NCBI GenBank assembly: GCA_942490995.1 | Contig: CALOBG010000107.1 | Coordinates: 11,167-75,166, forward strand | Length of the DNA stretch: 64,000 nt | Direction: 5' to 3' | Source: UBA981 sp942490995 | GTDB lineage: Bacteria; Pseudomonadota; Gammaproteobacteria; Ga0077536 | Part shown: positions 42,767 through 52,699 of the stretch, piece by piece | How the letters are laid out: each line of letters opens with the position of its first letter | Numbering within the stretch: the first letter of the stretch is position 1 | Notes under the pieces: model-generated | Seen by the model: only the letters and a program-made list of their open reading frames with translations | Told to the model about the DNA's origin: nothing | Databases searched by the model: none | Program-made: the position numbers and the translations under genes

Positions 42767-44365
42767 TCAGCGCAGCGGGGGCGCGACGTGCTGCAGTCGC
42801 ACCAGCGTACCGGTCGGACGGCCGGTGTGCTTGTTCGGGTAATTGGACAGCGCGGTCCAGACATCGCCGTTGGAATAGTCAATCGCAATCATGCGCCCGA
42901 AAGCCTGTGCAGCCGGCAAGCGGTATACGCTGAAGGTGTCGGTCTGTGGGTCGAAACGATACAGCGAGTTGGCGCCGTTGCCGACCACCCATACGGTTGC
43001 GGTGGCGCCGTCGTAGCGCGCGGCATAAGGAAACGTATCCGCATCCGGGAGCGCGATCTCGCGCAGTTTGTCGGCCTCGATATCGTACATCGCCAGGGTG
43101 CCGTAGCCCGAGTTCGGGATCCACAGGCGGTCCTGGGTATCGATATCCATCCGGTGCGGCGCGCTGTGCGGCCGCGGCATCTGTTTTTCGACCACAGCGC
43201 CGCTGCGCGGATCGAGGTAGCCAAAGGTGTTCTCGTTGTACTTTGTAAACCAGACGCGCTCCCTGCTGTCGAGAGCGACGCCATAGGTGGTGTCCGCTGT
43301 CACCGAGCAGAGCATATTCAACGATCTCACCGGTGTCGGGGTCGAGGCTCGCGATCGCATTGCTGCCGAATTCCGACAGCCACATGCGGCCGCTGGAATC
43401 GAACTTGACGAGGCCATGTTCGTCATAGGCCAAACGAGTGGATCAGCGAGCCACGCTGAAATCCGGCGTAGATGCGAAACGCTTCTTCACGGGGGTCGAA
43501 ACGCGCCACCATGTCGGTCAACTGCAGCGATGATCCAGAGACTAACCGGCTGCGTCGAGGTGCAGGGTATGCATGCCCGCCACCGGCACCGGCGGCGGTG
43601 GTGCTTCTGCGCGCCGGTGCGCAGGTCGACCCGGATCAGGCGGTCGTGAGGATAATCGCCCGCCCAGGCGGCACCGGTCGCCGGCTCGATGATCATGTCG
43701 TGGACCCAACTGTCGCTGGCGCCCAGGTGGTACATGGTTGTGACCACCCCGGCGCTGGCAGCGGTGCCGGGTTCGGACACCGTGTTGGCTGCGGGTTGTT
43801 GTCCGAATCCATGTGCCAGCAGCCAGTCGGCGAGCTCGGCGTTGTCGATATCAGGGATCACGCTGTAGACATCAGCCCGCCGCGCATCAGTGCGATGGCG
43901 GCGATCCATTCGTCACGGCTGCGTTTGCGGCGCACGGCTTCGGCGCCGATGTCATGACAGATCGTGCAACCGGTGATGAAGCGCGCTTTTTCGGCGCTGT
44001 CCGGCAGCGCCGCAGTACAGGCATTGCCCGGAAGTTGCGCTTGTGTGTCAGTGCTCATCCGCAGGCAGAAGTCATGCTGCCCCGCCGTTCGCGGTGAGCC
44101 GAAAACCGTCGGCGCGCGACGCTTCGTAGCCGAACTTTTCTGAACTCAGCGAGTAGTCGCCGGGGAACAGTTCGTCAATGCGATAAGCGCCCTGGCGGCC
44201 GCTGACGACGGTTACCGCCATGCCGCGGTTCCCGGCGTCGGCGCTGACGAAAGCACCGGCAACCGGTTCGCCGTCCGCGTCGAGCACGATTCCGGAAAGG
44301 CTCGCGGCCTCAGCCGCACCCCAGCCGAGGATCAAGGTCGCCGTAATTGCGTAGAAGCGTTTCAT
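42767..44365 (-). pseudogene. Carboxypeptidase-regulatory, cytochrome c and Vgb-like beta-propeller protein, multiply frameshifted
   Basis: Fragments in successive frames form one secreted protein of about 530 residues. It has a signal peptide (MKRFYAITATLILGWGAAEAA) and a carboxypeptidase-regulatory-like beta-sandwich (SLSGIVLDADGEPVAGAFVSADAG...). A single-haem c-type site follows (FITGCTICHDIGAEAV, CxxCH about 43970). The rest is a virginiamycin-B-lyase-like propeller (WVHDMIIEPATGAAWAGDYPHDRLIRVDLRTG, GRMWLSEFGSNAIASLDPDTGEIVEYALL, DTTYGVALDSRERVWFTKYNENTFGYLDP...). Shifts fall near 44075, 43865, 43610, 43560, 43430 and 43300. Such proteins often accompany PQQ dehydrogenases, and one lies 4 kb away. 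Exact role unknown. Confidence 0.7.
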
Positions 44366-44592
44366 GGCGGTGAGCGCCCGCGTTCACAACATCTGCAGGT
44401 TCCGATTTGGAACCCTCAGTCGGCTGTTTACATTGATCCCGGTCAATTGCGGCCGCACGCGGCGCCCGCGTAGGCGCGTTACCTAGCGTTCAGATCATTT
44501 CGACGGCGCGTTCGCACCGCGAGCAGGTAGCGGGTCCGACGCGTACAGAACGGAAGCGGATTTATCGACTCGCGAAGCCCGCTATGAGCCGT

Positions 44593-45027
44593 TTAAGTCG
44601 GTGAAGCGCCGTCGATGCGGCCCTTGAGGACGCTCTGGTGCCAGCACAGGATCGTCCAGCGACCGTCGAGCAGCGCCCAGGTCAGGGTAAAACCCATGAA
44701 ACGCTGACGAAAACCGCAATCGCGCGGCTTGCCGCGAAAGGTCGAGAAGCCGGCGACGTGGCCGGTCTGGCCAGCCACGACAAAGTGCAGTTCACGCGGC
44801 AGCCACTGGAAAAACTCCCACACGCCCTTACCGCCGTTACTGGTCGCATGAAAGGCGATGTGATCGATGAACTCCGCCTTGCTCATGCGCCACGGAAAAT
44901 CTTCGTCGAGGATATCCGCGTCCTCGTGGAACCAGGCGTAGAAGTCGTCGAGCCGGCCTTCGTTAAGTGCCGAACACCAGTCGTTGAACGCTTGCTCGAG
45001 GGATGCCGTGGTGGCTTCAGTGGTCAT
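44593..45027 (-). CDS. SnoaL-like (NTF2-fold) protein
   Basis: This 144-residue protein (MTTEATTASLEQAFNDWCSALNEGRLDDFYAWFHEDADILDEDFPWRMSKAEFIDHIAFHA...) has the SnoaL/NTF2-like pattern. GGGAG seven bases before ATG 45027 is preferred to ATG 45045. It begins 14 bases after the LLM gene and closes a minus-strand operon with acetoacetate-decarboxylase-like, alpha/beta hydrolase and LLM genes. It is one of the few intact frames in this stretch. Function unknown. Confidence 0.82.
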   Translation of the reverse strand: MTTEATTASLEQAFNDWCSALNEGRLDDFYAWFHEDADILDEDFPWRMSKAEFIDHIAFHATSNGGKGVWEFFQWLPRELHFVVAGQTGHVAGFSTFRGKPRDCGFRQRFMGFTLTWALLDGRWTILCWHQSVLKGRIDGASPT

Positions 45028-45041
45028 AGTCAGACTCCCTA

Positions 45042-46023
45042 TCAATGTGGGAAATGCGGTAACACCTCTTTGGCGAACAACTGCCAGGATTCGTCGTTCG
45101 CTGCGGCCATCATGTAGTAGGTGACCCCGGTATCGGCGATCCGCTCGGCGAGTGTATCGCGAACTTGCGCCGGGGTGCCGAGCAGGGCGATGGGTGAGCG
45201 TTGCGCCGAGGCGTAGTCCGCGAAGCCGAGGTTGCTGGCCATGTCGCGCAGGCCGCTGTCGTTCTCATCCCGCGACATGCCGAGCAGAAGCAGGCCGCCG
45301 AGTTCCATCTCGGCGGCGGATCGCGCCCCTTGGCGCGCATCAGCTCGTGCAGCATCGCGATCTTCTTTTTCATCACGTCCATGGTGAACCTGACGGTAGC
45401 GACCGGATCGTTGGGGAAGTCCTTGCCGTTCGACGTCGGCGGGATAATGTTCAGGATCGTCGCTTCCGCGGCCGCCAGCTTCAGCAACGACGGCGCCGAG
45501 CCGCCAAGCATGATCGGCGGATACGGTCGCTGTGCAGGCCGCGGCAGATTGCCGGCGTCCTCAATCGAAAAGTAGTGGCCCTTGAACGCGGGCGCGTCCT
45601 GCGTCCACATCGCTTTCAGCACCTGCACACATTCGGCAAGTTCCTCGACCCGCTGCGCGGTGAAGGAAACGGGTAACCATGGGCAGCGTACTCGGTGCCC
45701 TGCCAGCCGGCGCCGAGCCCCAGGATCAGGCGCCCTTCACTGGCCAGATCGAGCGTCGTCGCGACTTTTGCCAGCAGCGGCGGGGTGCGAAACGAGGCTG
45801 CGGCGACCGCGGAGGCGAGCTTGATCCGTTTCGTGACCATCGCCATCGCGGTCAGCACGGTGAAACATTCGAGCTGCGGCGTGCGCGCATTGCCGAACGG
45901 CGAGTAGAAGTGATCGTTGACGGAGACCGAATAAAAACCCCTCGCCTTCAGCGCGGCGGGCCGCTGCAAGCGCTTCCTGACATCATTGGGCAGCAGAAAC
46001 AAACCGAATCGTGGTGGATACAT
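45042..46023 (-). pseudogene. LLM-class flavin-dependent oxidoreductase, two frameshifts
   Basis: The pieces join into a luciferase-like monooxygenase of about 325 residues: MYPPRFGLFLLPNDVRKR..., GRLILGLGAGWQGTEYAAHGYPF (FMN/F420-type barrel motif), then VQVLKAMWTQDAPAFKGHYFSIEDAGNLPRPAQRPYPPIMLGGSAPSLL, and last LGTPAQVRDTLAERIADTGVTYYMMAAANDESWQLFAKEVLPHF. Shifts lie near 45665 and 45325. GGGAG precedes ATG 46023. It is in an operon with the alpha/beta hydrolase upstream and the SnoaL-like gene downstream. F420 could be the cofactor instead of FMN. Confidence 0.8.
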
Positions 46024-46119
46024 TGTCAGACTCCCGGCTGGCGCGTCGACACGACGACGTCGCCGTAGATGTTAACCCCGATAGGAGGCCTGGTCAGAGG
46101 GGGCCTGCCTGGTTCCCGC

Positions 46120-47028
46120 TCAGGTGCGACGCCCCAGAAACGTCGTGATGTGTGCGGCGATTTCGTAGAGATGGGTTTCGATCGCGAAATGGCCGGCGTC
46201 GTAATAGTGGATTTCAAGGTCGCGGACATCGGCCCTGAATGCCTCGGCGCCCGCGGCCGGGTAGTACGGATCGTTGGCGCCCCAGATCGCGAGGAGCGGC
46301 GGCTGGTGTTCACGCAGATAGGCCTGGGCTTCCGGCAAGCGGTTGAGGATGTAGTCGCAGTAGGAAATCAGGAAGTCGACCTGGATATCGAACTGGCCGG
46401 GACGTTGGAACAGCGCGTAATCGAGGTTGTAGGTATCGGGCGAGACGAGACTGGGATCACAGGCGCCGGCCACATAGGGGTATTTGGTGTATTCAAAGGA
46501 CAGCGCGCCGACCATGCGCTGGCGACGCTCGACGGTCGGGTCCTGGTAGAGTTCGACCAGGGCCTGCCACTCCGCGTCGTCAGCATTGACCACCCCGACA
46601 TTGTAGGCGGCCCCGTTCTGCGAGATGACCGCGGTGATGCGCTCGGGCCGCGACCCGGCCATGATCCAGCCGATCAGCGCACCGAAATCAGTGAGGTATA
46701 CGGCGTAGCTGTCCAGGCCGATCGCTTCGGTCAGGCCCGTCATCGTGCGCGCGATGTTATCGAAGGTATACGCGTAGTCTGCGGTTGATGGTGTGGCGGA
46801 GTGGCCGAGTCCGGGGAAGTCCGGTGCAACCACGCGGAAATTCTCCGCCAGCAGCGGCATCAGTTCGCGAAATTCGAACGACGAGGACGGCCATCCATGC
46901 AGCAGCGGGATCGCCGGTGCGTCTATCGATCCCGCCTCGCGATAAAAAACACTGACACCATCAATATCGACGGTTCGGTAATGGACGCGGGTTTTGTGCG
47001 CGGCGGGGCGGATCGCGTTGATGGACAT
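46120..47028 (-). CDS. Alpha/beta hydrolase, epoxide hydrolase/dehalogenase-like
   Basis: This is a 302-residue protein. The oxyanion motif HGWPSS is in LLHGWPSSSFEFRELMPLL, the nucleophile elbow is LTDFGALIGW with Asp as the likely nucleophile, and the catalytic His is in DAGHFAIETHLYEI. An Asp nucleophile points to epoxide hydrolases or haloalkane dehalogenases rather than esterases. It starts three bases after the stop of the acetoacetate-decarboxylase-like gene, implying coupling. It is intact in an otherwise frameshift-rich stretch. Confidence 0.88.
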   Translation of the reverse strand: MSINAIRPAAHKTRVHYRTVDIDGVSVFYREAGSIDAPAIPLLHGWPSSSFEFRELMPLLAENFRVVAPDFPGLGHSATPSTADYAYTFDNIARTMTGLTEAIGLDSYAVYLTDFGALIGWIMAGSRPERITAVISQNGAAYNVGVVNADDAEWQALVELYQDPTVERRQRMVGALSFEYTKYPYVAGACDPSLVSPDTYNLDYALFQRPGQFDIQVDFLISYCDYILNRLPEAQAYLREHQPPLLAIWGANDPYYPAAGAEAFRADVRDLEIHYYDAGHFAIETHLYEIAAHITTFLGRRT

Positions 47029-47031
47029 GGT

Positions 47032-47837
47032 TCAGCCCGCGCTCGCGGCGATATGCGGCTCGCGGTAGCGGGCGGCTTTCGGGTAGCCGGTCAGGTCGTC
47101 ATAAGCGCGCCCATAGATATACGGCAGATAACGGTCACCGTCGTCCAGTTCGACTGAGGCACTGACGTGGTAGATGCTTTCCCCGAAGTAGTGCCGCGCC
47201 GCGCCCAGCCCAAGGATAGGGATCTCACCGAGGGGATCGTAGGGCCCACTGTTGAGTGCCAGTGTCGCACTGGCTTCGCGTACCCAGTCGAGGCGGGACG
47301 TGACGTGGTGAACGAACGCGCGGGGCGGCGCCTGCAGCCCGCCGGTCGGCGACAGCCAGGCTTTCAGCTCGAGCGCATTTGACTGCACCGTCATCGGGCC
47401 GAGGTCACTACCGACCGTTGCGTCGATTTCGGCCAGGCGGTGACCGTCGCGAGAACCGTAGGCATACAGGCGCGAGCCGTCGATGTGCAGGGCGCTGGAC
47501 GCGGTCTTCTTGACCTCGCCCCAGGTCACGCCCGAGGGTGAGCGGCATGCTCGCCGCTGATCAGCATCGACAGTGCGTACTGCCCTTCGTACTCGCGAAA
47601 GCGTGCGTTCAGCACGGTTGTGCAGACATTGAAATCCCCGCACATCTCGCTCTGCATGTGGCCGATCCGGACCAGCCCGGTCGGTTCCGCGATCGGTTCG
47701 AAGCCGGGCGGCAGGACGCTGCGGACAAATTCCGGGGTGGTTCGAAACTCTGTCGAAACGCCGACCACCGTGAACCGTGCCGGCTCGAACAGGGCACGGA
47801 TTTCGTAGACGCGCTAGTCCGTCGTGACAAAGCCCAT
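47032..47837 (-). pseudogene. Acetoacetate decarboxylase-like protein, nonsense plus frameshift
   Basis: The frame starts MGFVTTD and meets a TAG (47814-47816) before RVYEIRALFEPARFTVVGVSTEFRTTPEFVRSVLPPGFEPI. It then shifts near 47540 into SGVTWGEVKKTASSALHIDGSRLYAYGSRDGHRLAEIDA... The EVKK segment fits the Schiff-base lysine region of acetoacetate decarboxylases, so a decarboxylase or related condensing/decarboxylating enzyme is likely. GGAGG precedes ATG 47837. It is the first gene of a four-gene operon, divergent from a GntR regulator. A CAG-to-TAG error or mutation would explain the stop. Confidence 0.75.
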
Positions 47838-47924
47838 GAGTTCCTCCTTGCGTGTTATTCGCTGAGACTGGAGTCGATATCTAGACATGTGATCATAGAT
47901 GACAATGCAACAGGAGGTCATCCC

Positions 47925-48601
47925 GTGGCTGAGCACGCACTCGACATCGGGTCCATCGAACGCCGGACCCTCAACGAACTCGCCTATGACCGCCTGAAAC
48001 GCCCTGCTGTCAGGACGTCTGCAGCCTGGCCCGCTGGACACCCTGCGCCAGCTCGCGCAGGAACTCGGCACCAGCATCATGCCGGTGCGCGAAGCCGTGG
48101 CGCGACTGGCGGCGGAGCAAGCGGTGGAGTCCCGCGCAATCCCGGCATTCGTATCCCGCTGCTCGAGGCTCACGACTGGGCCGAGATCCAGGAACTGCGC
48201 ATCGAACTCGAAGGTGAAACCGTTGCGCGCCGCGCTCGAGCCGGACCGAGATATCGCCGTCATGCGCGCGGGCTGCGAACGCGCTCGGCAAGCGGCACTG
48301 GCCGGCGAATTTACAGGAGACCCTGGAAGCCAGCAGCGATTTCCAGTCTCAATTTTCAGACCGCGCGCACTCAGGTCACAATCCGATTTGTCAAACACTG
48401 CGCATGCGAACCATTCCCGCGCACTGCACGCAGGCGTTGCAACATCCGCCACCGAACGCCCGCCTTTTCTTGAGCGTACGCTCAGTAACGACGCCGCCGT
48501 TATCGCCGCCATTGAGCAGGGCGACGCCGGGCTCGCTCGACGGACAGCGCAGTGACATCGAGGCGCTGCGTGCATTCGTCGAGGAAGTGACGCCACGGTG
48601 A
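47925..48601 (+). pseudogene. GntR family regulator, frameshifted
   Basis: Coding content across frames reads EHALDIGSIERRTLNELAYDRLKR, then LQPGPLDTLRQLAQELGTSIMPVREAVARLAAEQAVE-like sequence, then LLEAHDWAEIQELRIELEGETVARRA, a GntR winged helix and FCD domain. The last frame ends ...SDIEALRAFVEEVTPR. Several single-base shifts are needed. AGGAGG seven bases before GTG 47925 marks the start. Divergent from the acetoacetate-decarboxylase-like operon, it is its probable regulator. Confidence 0.75.
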
Positions 48602-48665
48602 GCGATCGCATGCCAGCTAACGCAGACGTTTGTCTGCGCGCCCAGACAGCCGAGGAGACACGCCA

Positions 48666-50469
48666 GTGCGATTGATTTTCTGCCTGATGGCCGCGCTCGT
48701 GATCGCCGCACCGGCGAACGGCGATCCGGACGCGGACGGCAAACGCCTGTTCGAGGGCAACTGCGCCTATTGCCATGTTCGAAACCTGCCGCGCATGCCT
48801 ACCTGGCAGAGCTCAAGGACAAGGATCCGCGCACCGTTTATGCAGCAGTCAGCGCCGGACTGATGGCACCTTATGCGCGCCAGCTTTTCGCATGACGAAC
48901 GGCGCGCGGTCGCCGGAAATGCGCGACCGGCAAACCGCTCGAATTTGCCTCCGGCGCCGCGGCGATCCCGCGCGAGGCGTATTGCAAAGCTAAACCGGAA
49001 CACGGCATCAGCAACGTCGATTCCGGCTGGAACGGCTGGGGCAACGACCTCGCCAATGCCCGTTTTCAGTCCGCTGCGCGCTGGTCATCGGCGGCAAACG
49101 TGCCGGGCTGACGCTCAAATGGGTTTTCGGCGTGCCGGCAATGGAGACGATGTCAGGACAACCGGTAGTTGCTGACGGGCGCTGTTTTTTGGCACCATCT
49201 CAGGCCTCGTGGTCGCCCTCGAGCGCGGTATCCGGTTGTGCGCTGTGGGCGTTTGAAGCCGGCGCAGGCGTGCGCACCGCGCTGGTGCTCGGCAAGCTCG
49301 GCAACGGCAGCGTAAGCCTCTTTTTTGGCGACCTCGGCGGTACCGTGTACGCGATCGATCCCGACACCGGCGTCGAACGTTGGCGCCTGCTGGCCGACGG
49401 GCACCCCCGCACGCGCATCACCGGCGCCCACCTATCGCAACGATCGGCCGCCGTACGCTGTCTTCGCTCGAAGAGGTTGCCGGCGGCATGCCGGATTACG
49501 AATGCTGTACGTTTCGTGGCGGTACTGGGCGTTGATGCCGTCACCGGTGGTGGTATGGAGGCGGTACACCATCGCTGAAGCGCCCTCGAAGCGCGGCAAA
49601 AACAAGGTCGGCGCGCAGCGCTGGGCGCCATCGGGGGCCGCGGTATGGACCGCGCCGACGCTCGAACCCGCCACCAATACGCTACCTGGTCACCGGCGAC
49701 GGCTATTCCGTCCCGCGGCGCCGGAGTCCGATGCCGTCATGGCGCTCGCCATGGATACCGGCACGGTCAAGTGGATCACCCAGACTACCGCCGGCGACGC
49801 TTACACGGTGGCATGCATGGACCACACGCCGGAAGCGATGGTCGCCTGTCCGGATTCGAACGGGCCGGATCTCGATTTCGGCGCATCGCCGATCCTGATC
49901 CGTAAACCGGACGGTTCGCGGCTGCTCGCCGGTCAGAAATCAGGCTGGATGTATGCCCTCGATCCGGACACCGGCGCAATCACGTGGAAAACCGAGGTCA
50001 GTCAGGGCGGCATCGTCAGCGGCATCAGATGGGGTTTGCTGCTGATGCCGAGAAGGTTTACGTCGCCATCTCCCTCGCCTACGAAAAAGGCGCCGGCGAA
50101 GCTGGCGGCATCGCTGCCCTCGATCTCCGCGACGGCAAGCTGTAGGAGTACCGCCGCACCAGGGCTCGTGCACCGGTAAGACGCTGTGTAATACCGGCCA
50201 GCTCGCCGCCGTCGGTGTTATCGGCGGCGCGGTTTTTCCCGGCGATCTCGACAGCTTTCTGCGTGCCTGGCGCGAACACGGGCGCGGTCACGCTGAGCGA
50301 CACCGCCCGCGAGTTCGACACCGTCAACGGGGTCAAAGCACGCGGCGGCGCCCTGAACGGTCCCGGGCCGGCGATTGCCGCCGGCCACGTCTATGTCAAT
50401 TCGGGCTACGGTATGTGGAATGTCTGGATGCCCGGCAATGCACTCATTGCGCAAGCATTGAGCAAGTAG
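48666..50469 (+). pseudogene. PQQ/cytochrome c dehydrogenase (polyvinyl-alcohol dehydrogenase-like), frameshifted
   Basis: The frame opens with a signal peptide (VRLIFCLMAALVIAAPANG) and a c-type haem site (LFEGNCAYCHV). After shifts it gives PQQ-propeller repeats: GSVSLFFGDLGGTVYAIDPDTGVERWRLLADGHP, VGAQRWAPSGAAVWTAPTLEP, MALAMDTGTVKWITQTTAGDAYTVACMDHTPEAMVACPDSNGPDLDFGASPILI, GQKSGWMYALDPDTGAITWKTEVSQGG, and ending AAGHVYVNSGYGMWNVWMPGNALIAQAL. The order haem then propeller and the W-motifs match quinohemoprotein polyvinyl-alcohol dehydrogenase. It would oxidise alcohols in the periplasm and pass electrons to cytochrome c. About eight or more indels. GAGGAG precedes GTG 48666. Confidence 0.78.
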
Positions 50470-50498
50470 GGGCGGCTATCGCTCAAGTTTCTGCCATC

Positions 50499-51722
50499 TC
50501 ATCCGCTTCCGCGCGCGCGATAAAGAAACTGGCCGGTCAGCCCGAGGCCTTCATCGTTACTCTGCGCGAGGCGTTCGCCGAGCTCACGCAATGTGCTGGC
50601 GGCGCGGGTCGAGTGCATGTACCATTCGGGCAACTGGCTCGCGGAGGCATCACCGGGTTGTGCGCTGGCGGCCTCGAAGTGGAGCGCCTTCGGATCTTCG
50701 GCGGCGAGGCGCACGATCTCCGCCAGCGCCAAGGTCGTCCGCGGACTGGCCGGCGGCGGATCGTCGAACAACGCGCCGAACAACGTTGCGATCGCCTCCG
50801 GCTGCAGGCCACTGACCCCGACACTGGTGCGGCCTCGCGCGGCAAGCGCGCGGTCGTGCCAGGGCTGCATCTGTGCGATTTCATCGCCGAGTGCGTTGCC
50901 GATGGCAGCGCCGCCGCTGAGTTCTGTGGCCGGCGGACTGAAACTGATCGGGCAGGCCCAGCCGCTCTGTTCGCCGGCGCTGGGCGGCGCATCGAGGGGA
51001 TAGTCCTCGATCAGCGGACCTTGTTTCGCCTCCAGCAGTCGCAGTGCGGCGAGTACAACCTCGCGCTGAAACTGGGGGTTGTCGGGTGGTCCGAACGGGC
51101 GCCCGAGTTCAAACGATACCCACAGCGCGCGCGGCGGTCGCGTTTTTTCGGTGTGTAGACGGATCAGCGAGATCTGCGTCGTCGCGATCCCGGCTCCTTC
51201 CAGAAATGTGCCATCCCGCCCACGGCGCGCGTGCAGAACGGTCAGACCGAGGCCAGCAGGACCGCGTCGACGGCGTCGTTTGTCGAACAGCGGTACGAGA
51301 TGTTCAATCGCCGGCGCCATCTGTTCCGGCGCCGATGCACCCATGAACGAATAATGGTAGTCCGCAACCGATCCGACCACGCCATCGGTCGCCATTCGGC
51401 CAGTCGATCGATGGGAAGCAACGTTGATATCCTGCTGAAAACCACTGCGATCGTAGTTGGTCGAGACATGGCTCATCACAATATCGGCCGCCGGCGTCGC
51501 ACCGGGGATGATGCGGTAGTCACCGGCGCGCCGAAAGTCGGTGGCCGGTCGCCCAGGGTGAACGGTCGGTCGCCGCGAACCTGCAAGCCCGCGGTGGAGA
51601 TGATGGCCACGCGGCGCTCGGCTAGCGGCGGACCGGTCACCAACGGCGCGCTGTCACAACTCGCATTCGAGCGCTTCGAGATGAGGGCGCAGCCCATCGG
51701 GAGTATCGGCGAGACGAACCAT
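50499..51722 (-). pseudogene. GrdB-like (glycine/sarcosine/betaine reductase B family) selenoprotein, frameshifted, UGA-containing
   Basis: Reconstructed across frames: MVRLADTPDGLRPHLEALEC..., LVTGPPLAERRVAIISTAGLQVRGDRPFTLGD, VMSHVSTNYDRSGFQQDINV, GVVGSVADYHYSFMGASAPEQMAPAIEHLVPLFDK. Next comes DAVDAVLLASV-UGA-PFCTRAVGGMAHF, then LEGAGIATTQISLIRLHTEKTRPPRALWVSFELGRPFG. The UGA (51242-51244) is where this family has its redox Cys or Sec, giving UxxC. Frameshifts fall near 51650, 51495, 51275 and 51200. AGGAG precedes ATG 51722. Homologues in aerobes are of unknown function; true glycine reductase also needs GrdA and GrdC, not seen here. Confidence 0.72.
51217..51227 (-). promoter_or_regulatory. 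Possible bacterial SECIS hairpin of the GrdB-like gene
   Basis: In the mRNA, CGCC pairs with GGCG around the loop GUG, starting 18 nt after the UGA, within the usual 16-37 nt window and with G first in the loop. Extra C-G pairing is possible beyond a G-G mismatch. The stem is short and the region has sequence errors, so support is weak. Confidence 0.35.
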
Positions 51723-51862
51723 GTTGTACTCCTGTACGTCGAGGATGCTTGCCAACGGCCGCAGGGCCGCACGACAAGCACACAGTATATGCATTTTGAG
51801 TTCCAGTCAGGTTCCGACAGTAGCCCTTCCCCTCGAGTCATACGTCGTCATAATCACCGGAT

Positions 51863-52660
51863 ATGCTCAAAAATTTCCGCATCTTCATTCTCCTGTTCAT
51901 CCTGGTCAACGTCGCCCTGACCAGCTGGCTGACGACGACACGCACAACGAGTTAGGACCAGCCGTTGGAAGTTGTTGACTACGCTATTGATGGCGACGGC
52001 AGCGACGCCAGCCGCGCCTACATAGCCGCGTTGAACGCCAGGGATTTCGAAGTTCGGTCGAGACGTTTTTCGCCGACATCGAGGTACATTTTTTTGTGCG
52101 TGAAGCCCGTCGCTACGGCCTTGCCCTGGAGCTGCCGGTAAACATCGAATACGCCGGCGAGCGGACAGCGCAGCCGCCGCGGCCGCCGACTCAGGGCTCG
52201 ACGCTGGCGGTCATGTTAGGGAGTTTGAAGCTGCGCTTCTGGGCGTTATGGCAGGACGATTACCCTTACCCGCAGGATGTCGAAGTCTTCGTGCGTTATT
52301 TCGATCCCGAACTAACGACTACGGTGGCGCATTCGATGGGACTGCAGAAAGGCCACATCGGCGTGGTCAACGCGTTCGCTTCAAAGCGCATGAAAAAGGA
52401 AAACCATGTCGTCATCGCCCACGAATTGCTGCACACCCTGGGGGCCAGCGACAAGTACGATCCGGCGACCAATCAGCCGTTGTTCCCCGATGGCTACGGC
52501 GACCCGCAACAACAACCCTTGTACCCGCAGTCGAAAGCCGAACTGATGGCCGGTCGACGGGCCGTCACCGACCGTCCGGCCGAGCCGCCACGGCAACTCA
52601 GGGGAAGTGGTGATCGGGCCGGCGACCGCGCAGGAAATCAACTGGCTGCGCAGCGAATGA
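51863..52660 (+). pseudogene. Membrane-anchored HExxH protein, putative metalloprotease, frameshifted
   Basis: An N-terminal membrane anchor (MLKNFRIFILLFILVNVALTSWLTTTRTT) is followed after shifts by a soluble domain with HELLHTLGASDKYDPATNQPLFPDGYGDPQQQPLYPQSKAELMAGR. HELLH is a zinc HExxH site with Asp/Tyr just downstream. The end in the right frame is EVVIGPATAQEINWLRSE. Conserved proteins of this kind are uncharacterised. Shifts are near 51955, 52050 and 52590. It is divergent from the GrdB-like gene and ends next to a GGGGACAGTAACTG repeat. Confidence 0.65.
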
Positions 52661-52669
52661 TCGAAGACC

Positions 52670-52687
52670 GGGGACAGTAACTGTATT
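52670..52687. repeat. GGGGACAGTAACTGTATT repeat unit
   Basis: An 18-base unit identical to the one at 59925-59942, containing the small palindrome ACAGTAACTGT. It lies at the junction of the convergent HExxH gene and the NtaA-type LLM gene. It shares GGGGACA with the larger palindrome at 865. Confidence 0.7.
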
Positions 52688-52699
52688 GCCGCGACCGAC

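Noticed and set aside
44072..44074. TGA in the carboxypeptidase-regulatory/cytochrome c/propeller gene as a third Sec codon
   Set aside because: Coding does not continue in the same frame after it. The next domain is in another frame, so it marks an indel.
47814..47816. In-frame TAG in the acetoacetate decarboxylase-like gene as possible pyrrolysine or other recoding
   Set aside because: It falls near the N-terminus at a non-catalytic position, in the error-rich block. A CAG-to-TAG change is simpler.
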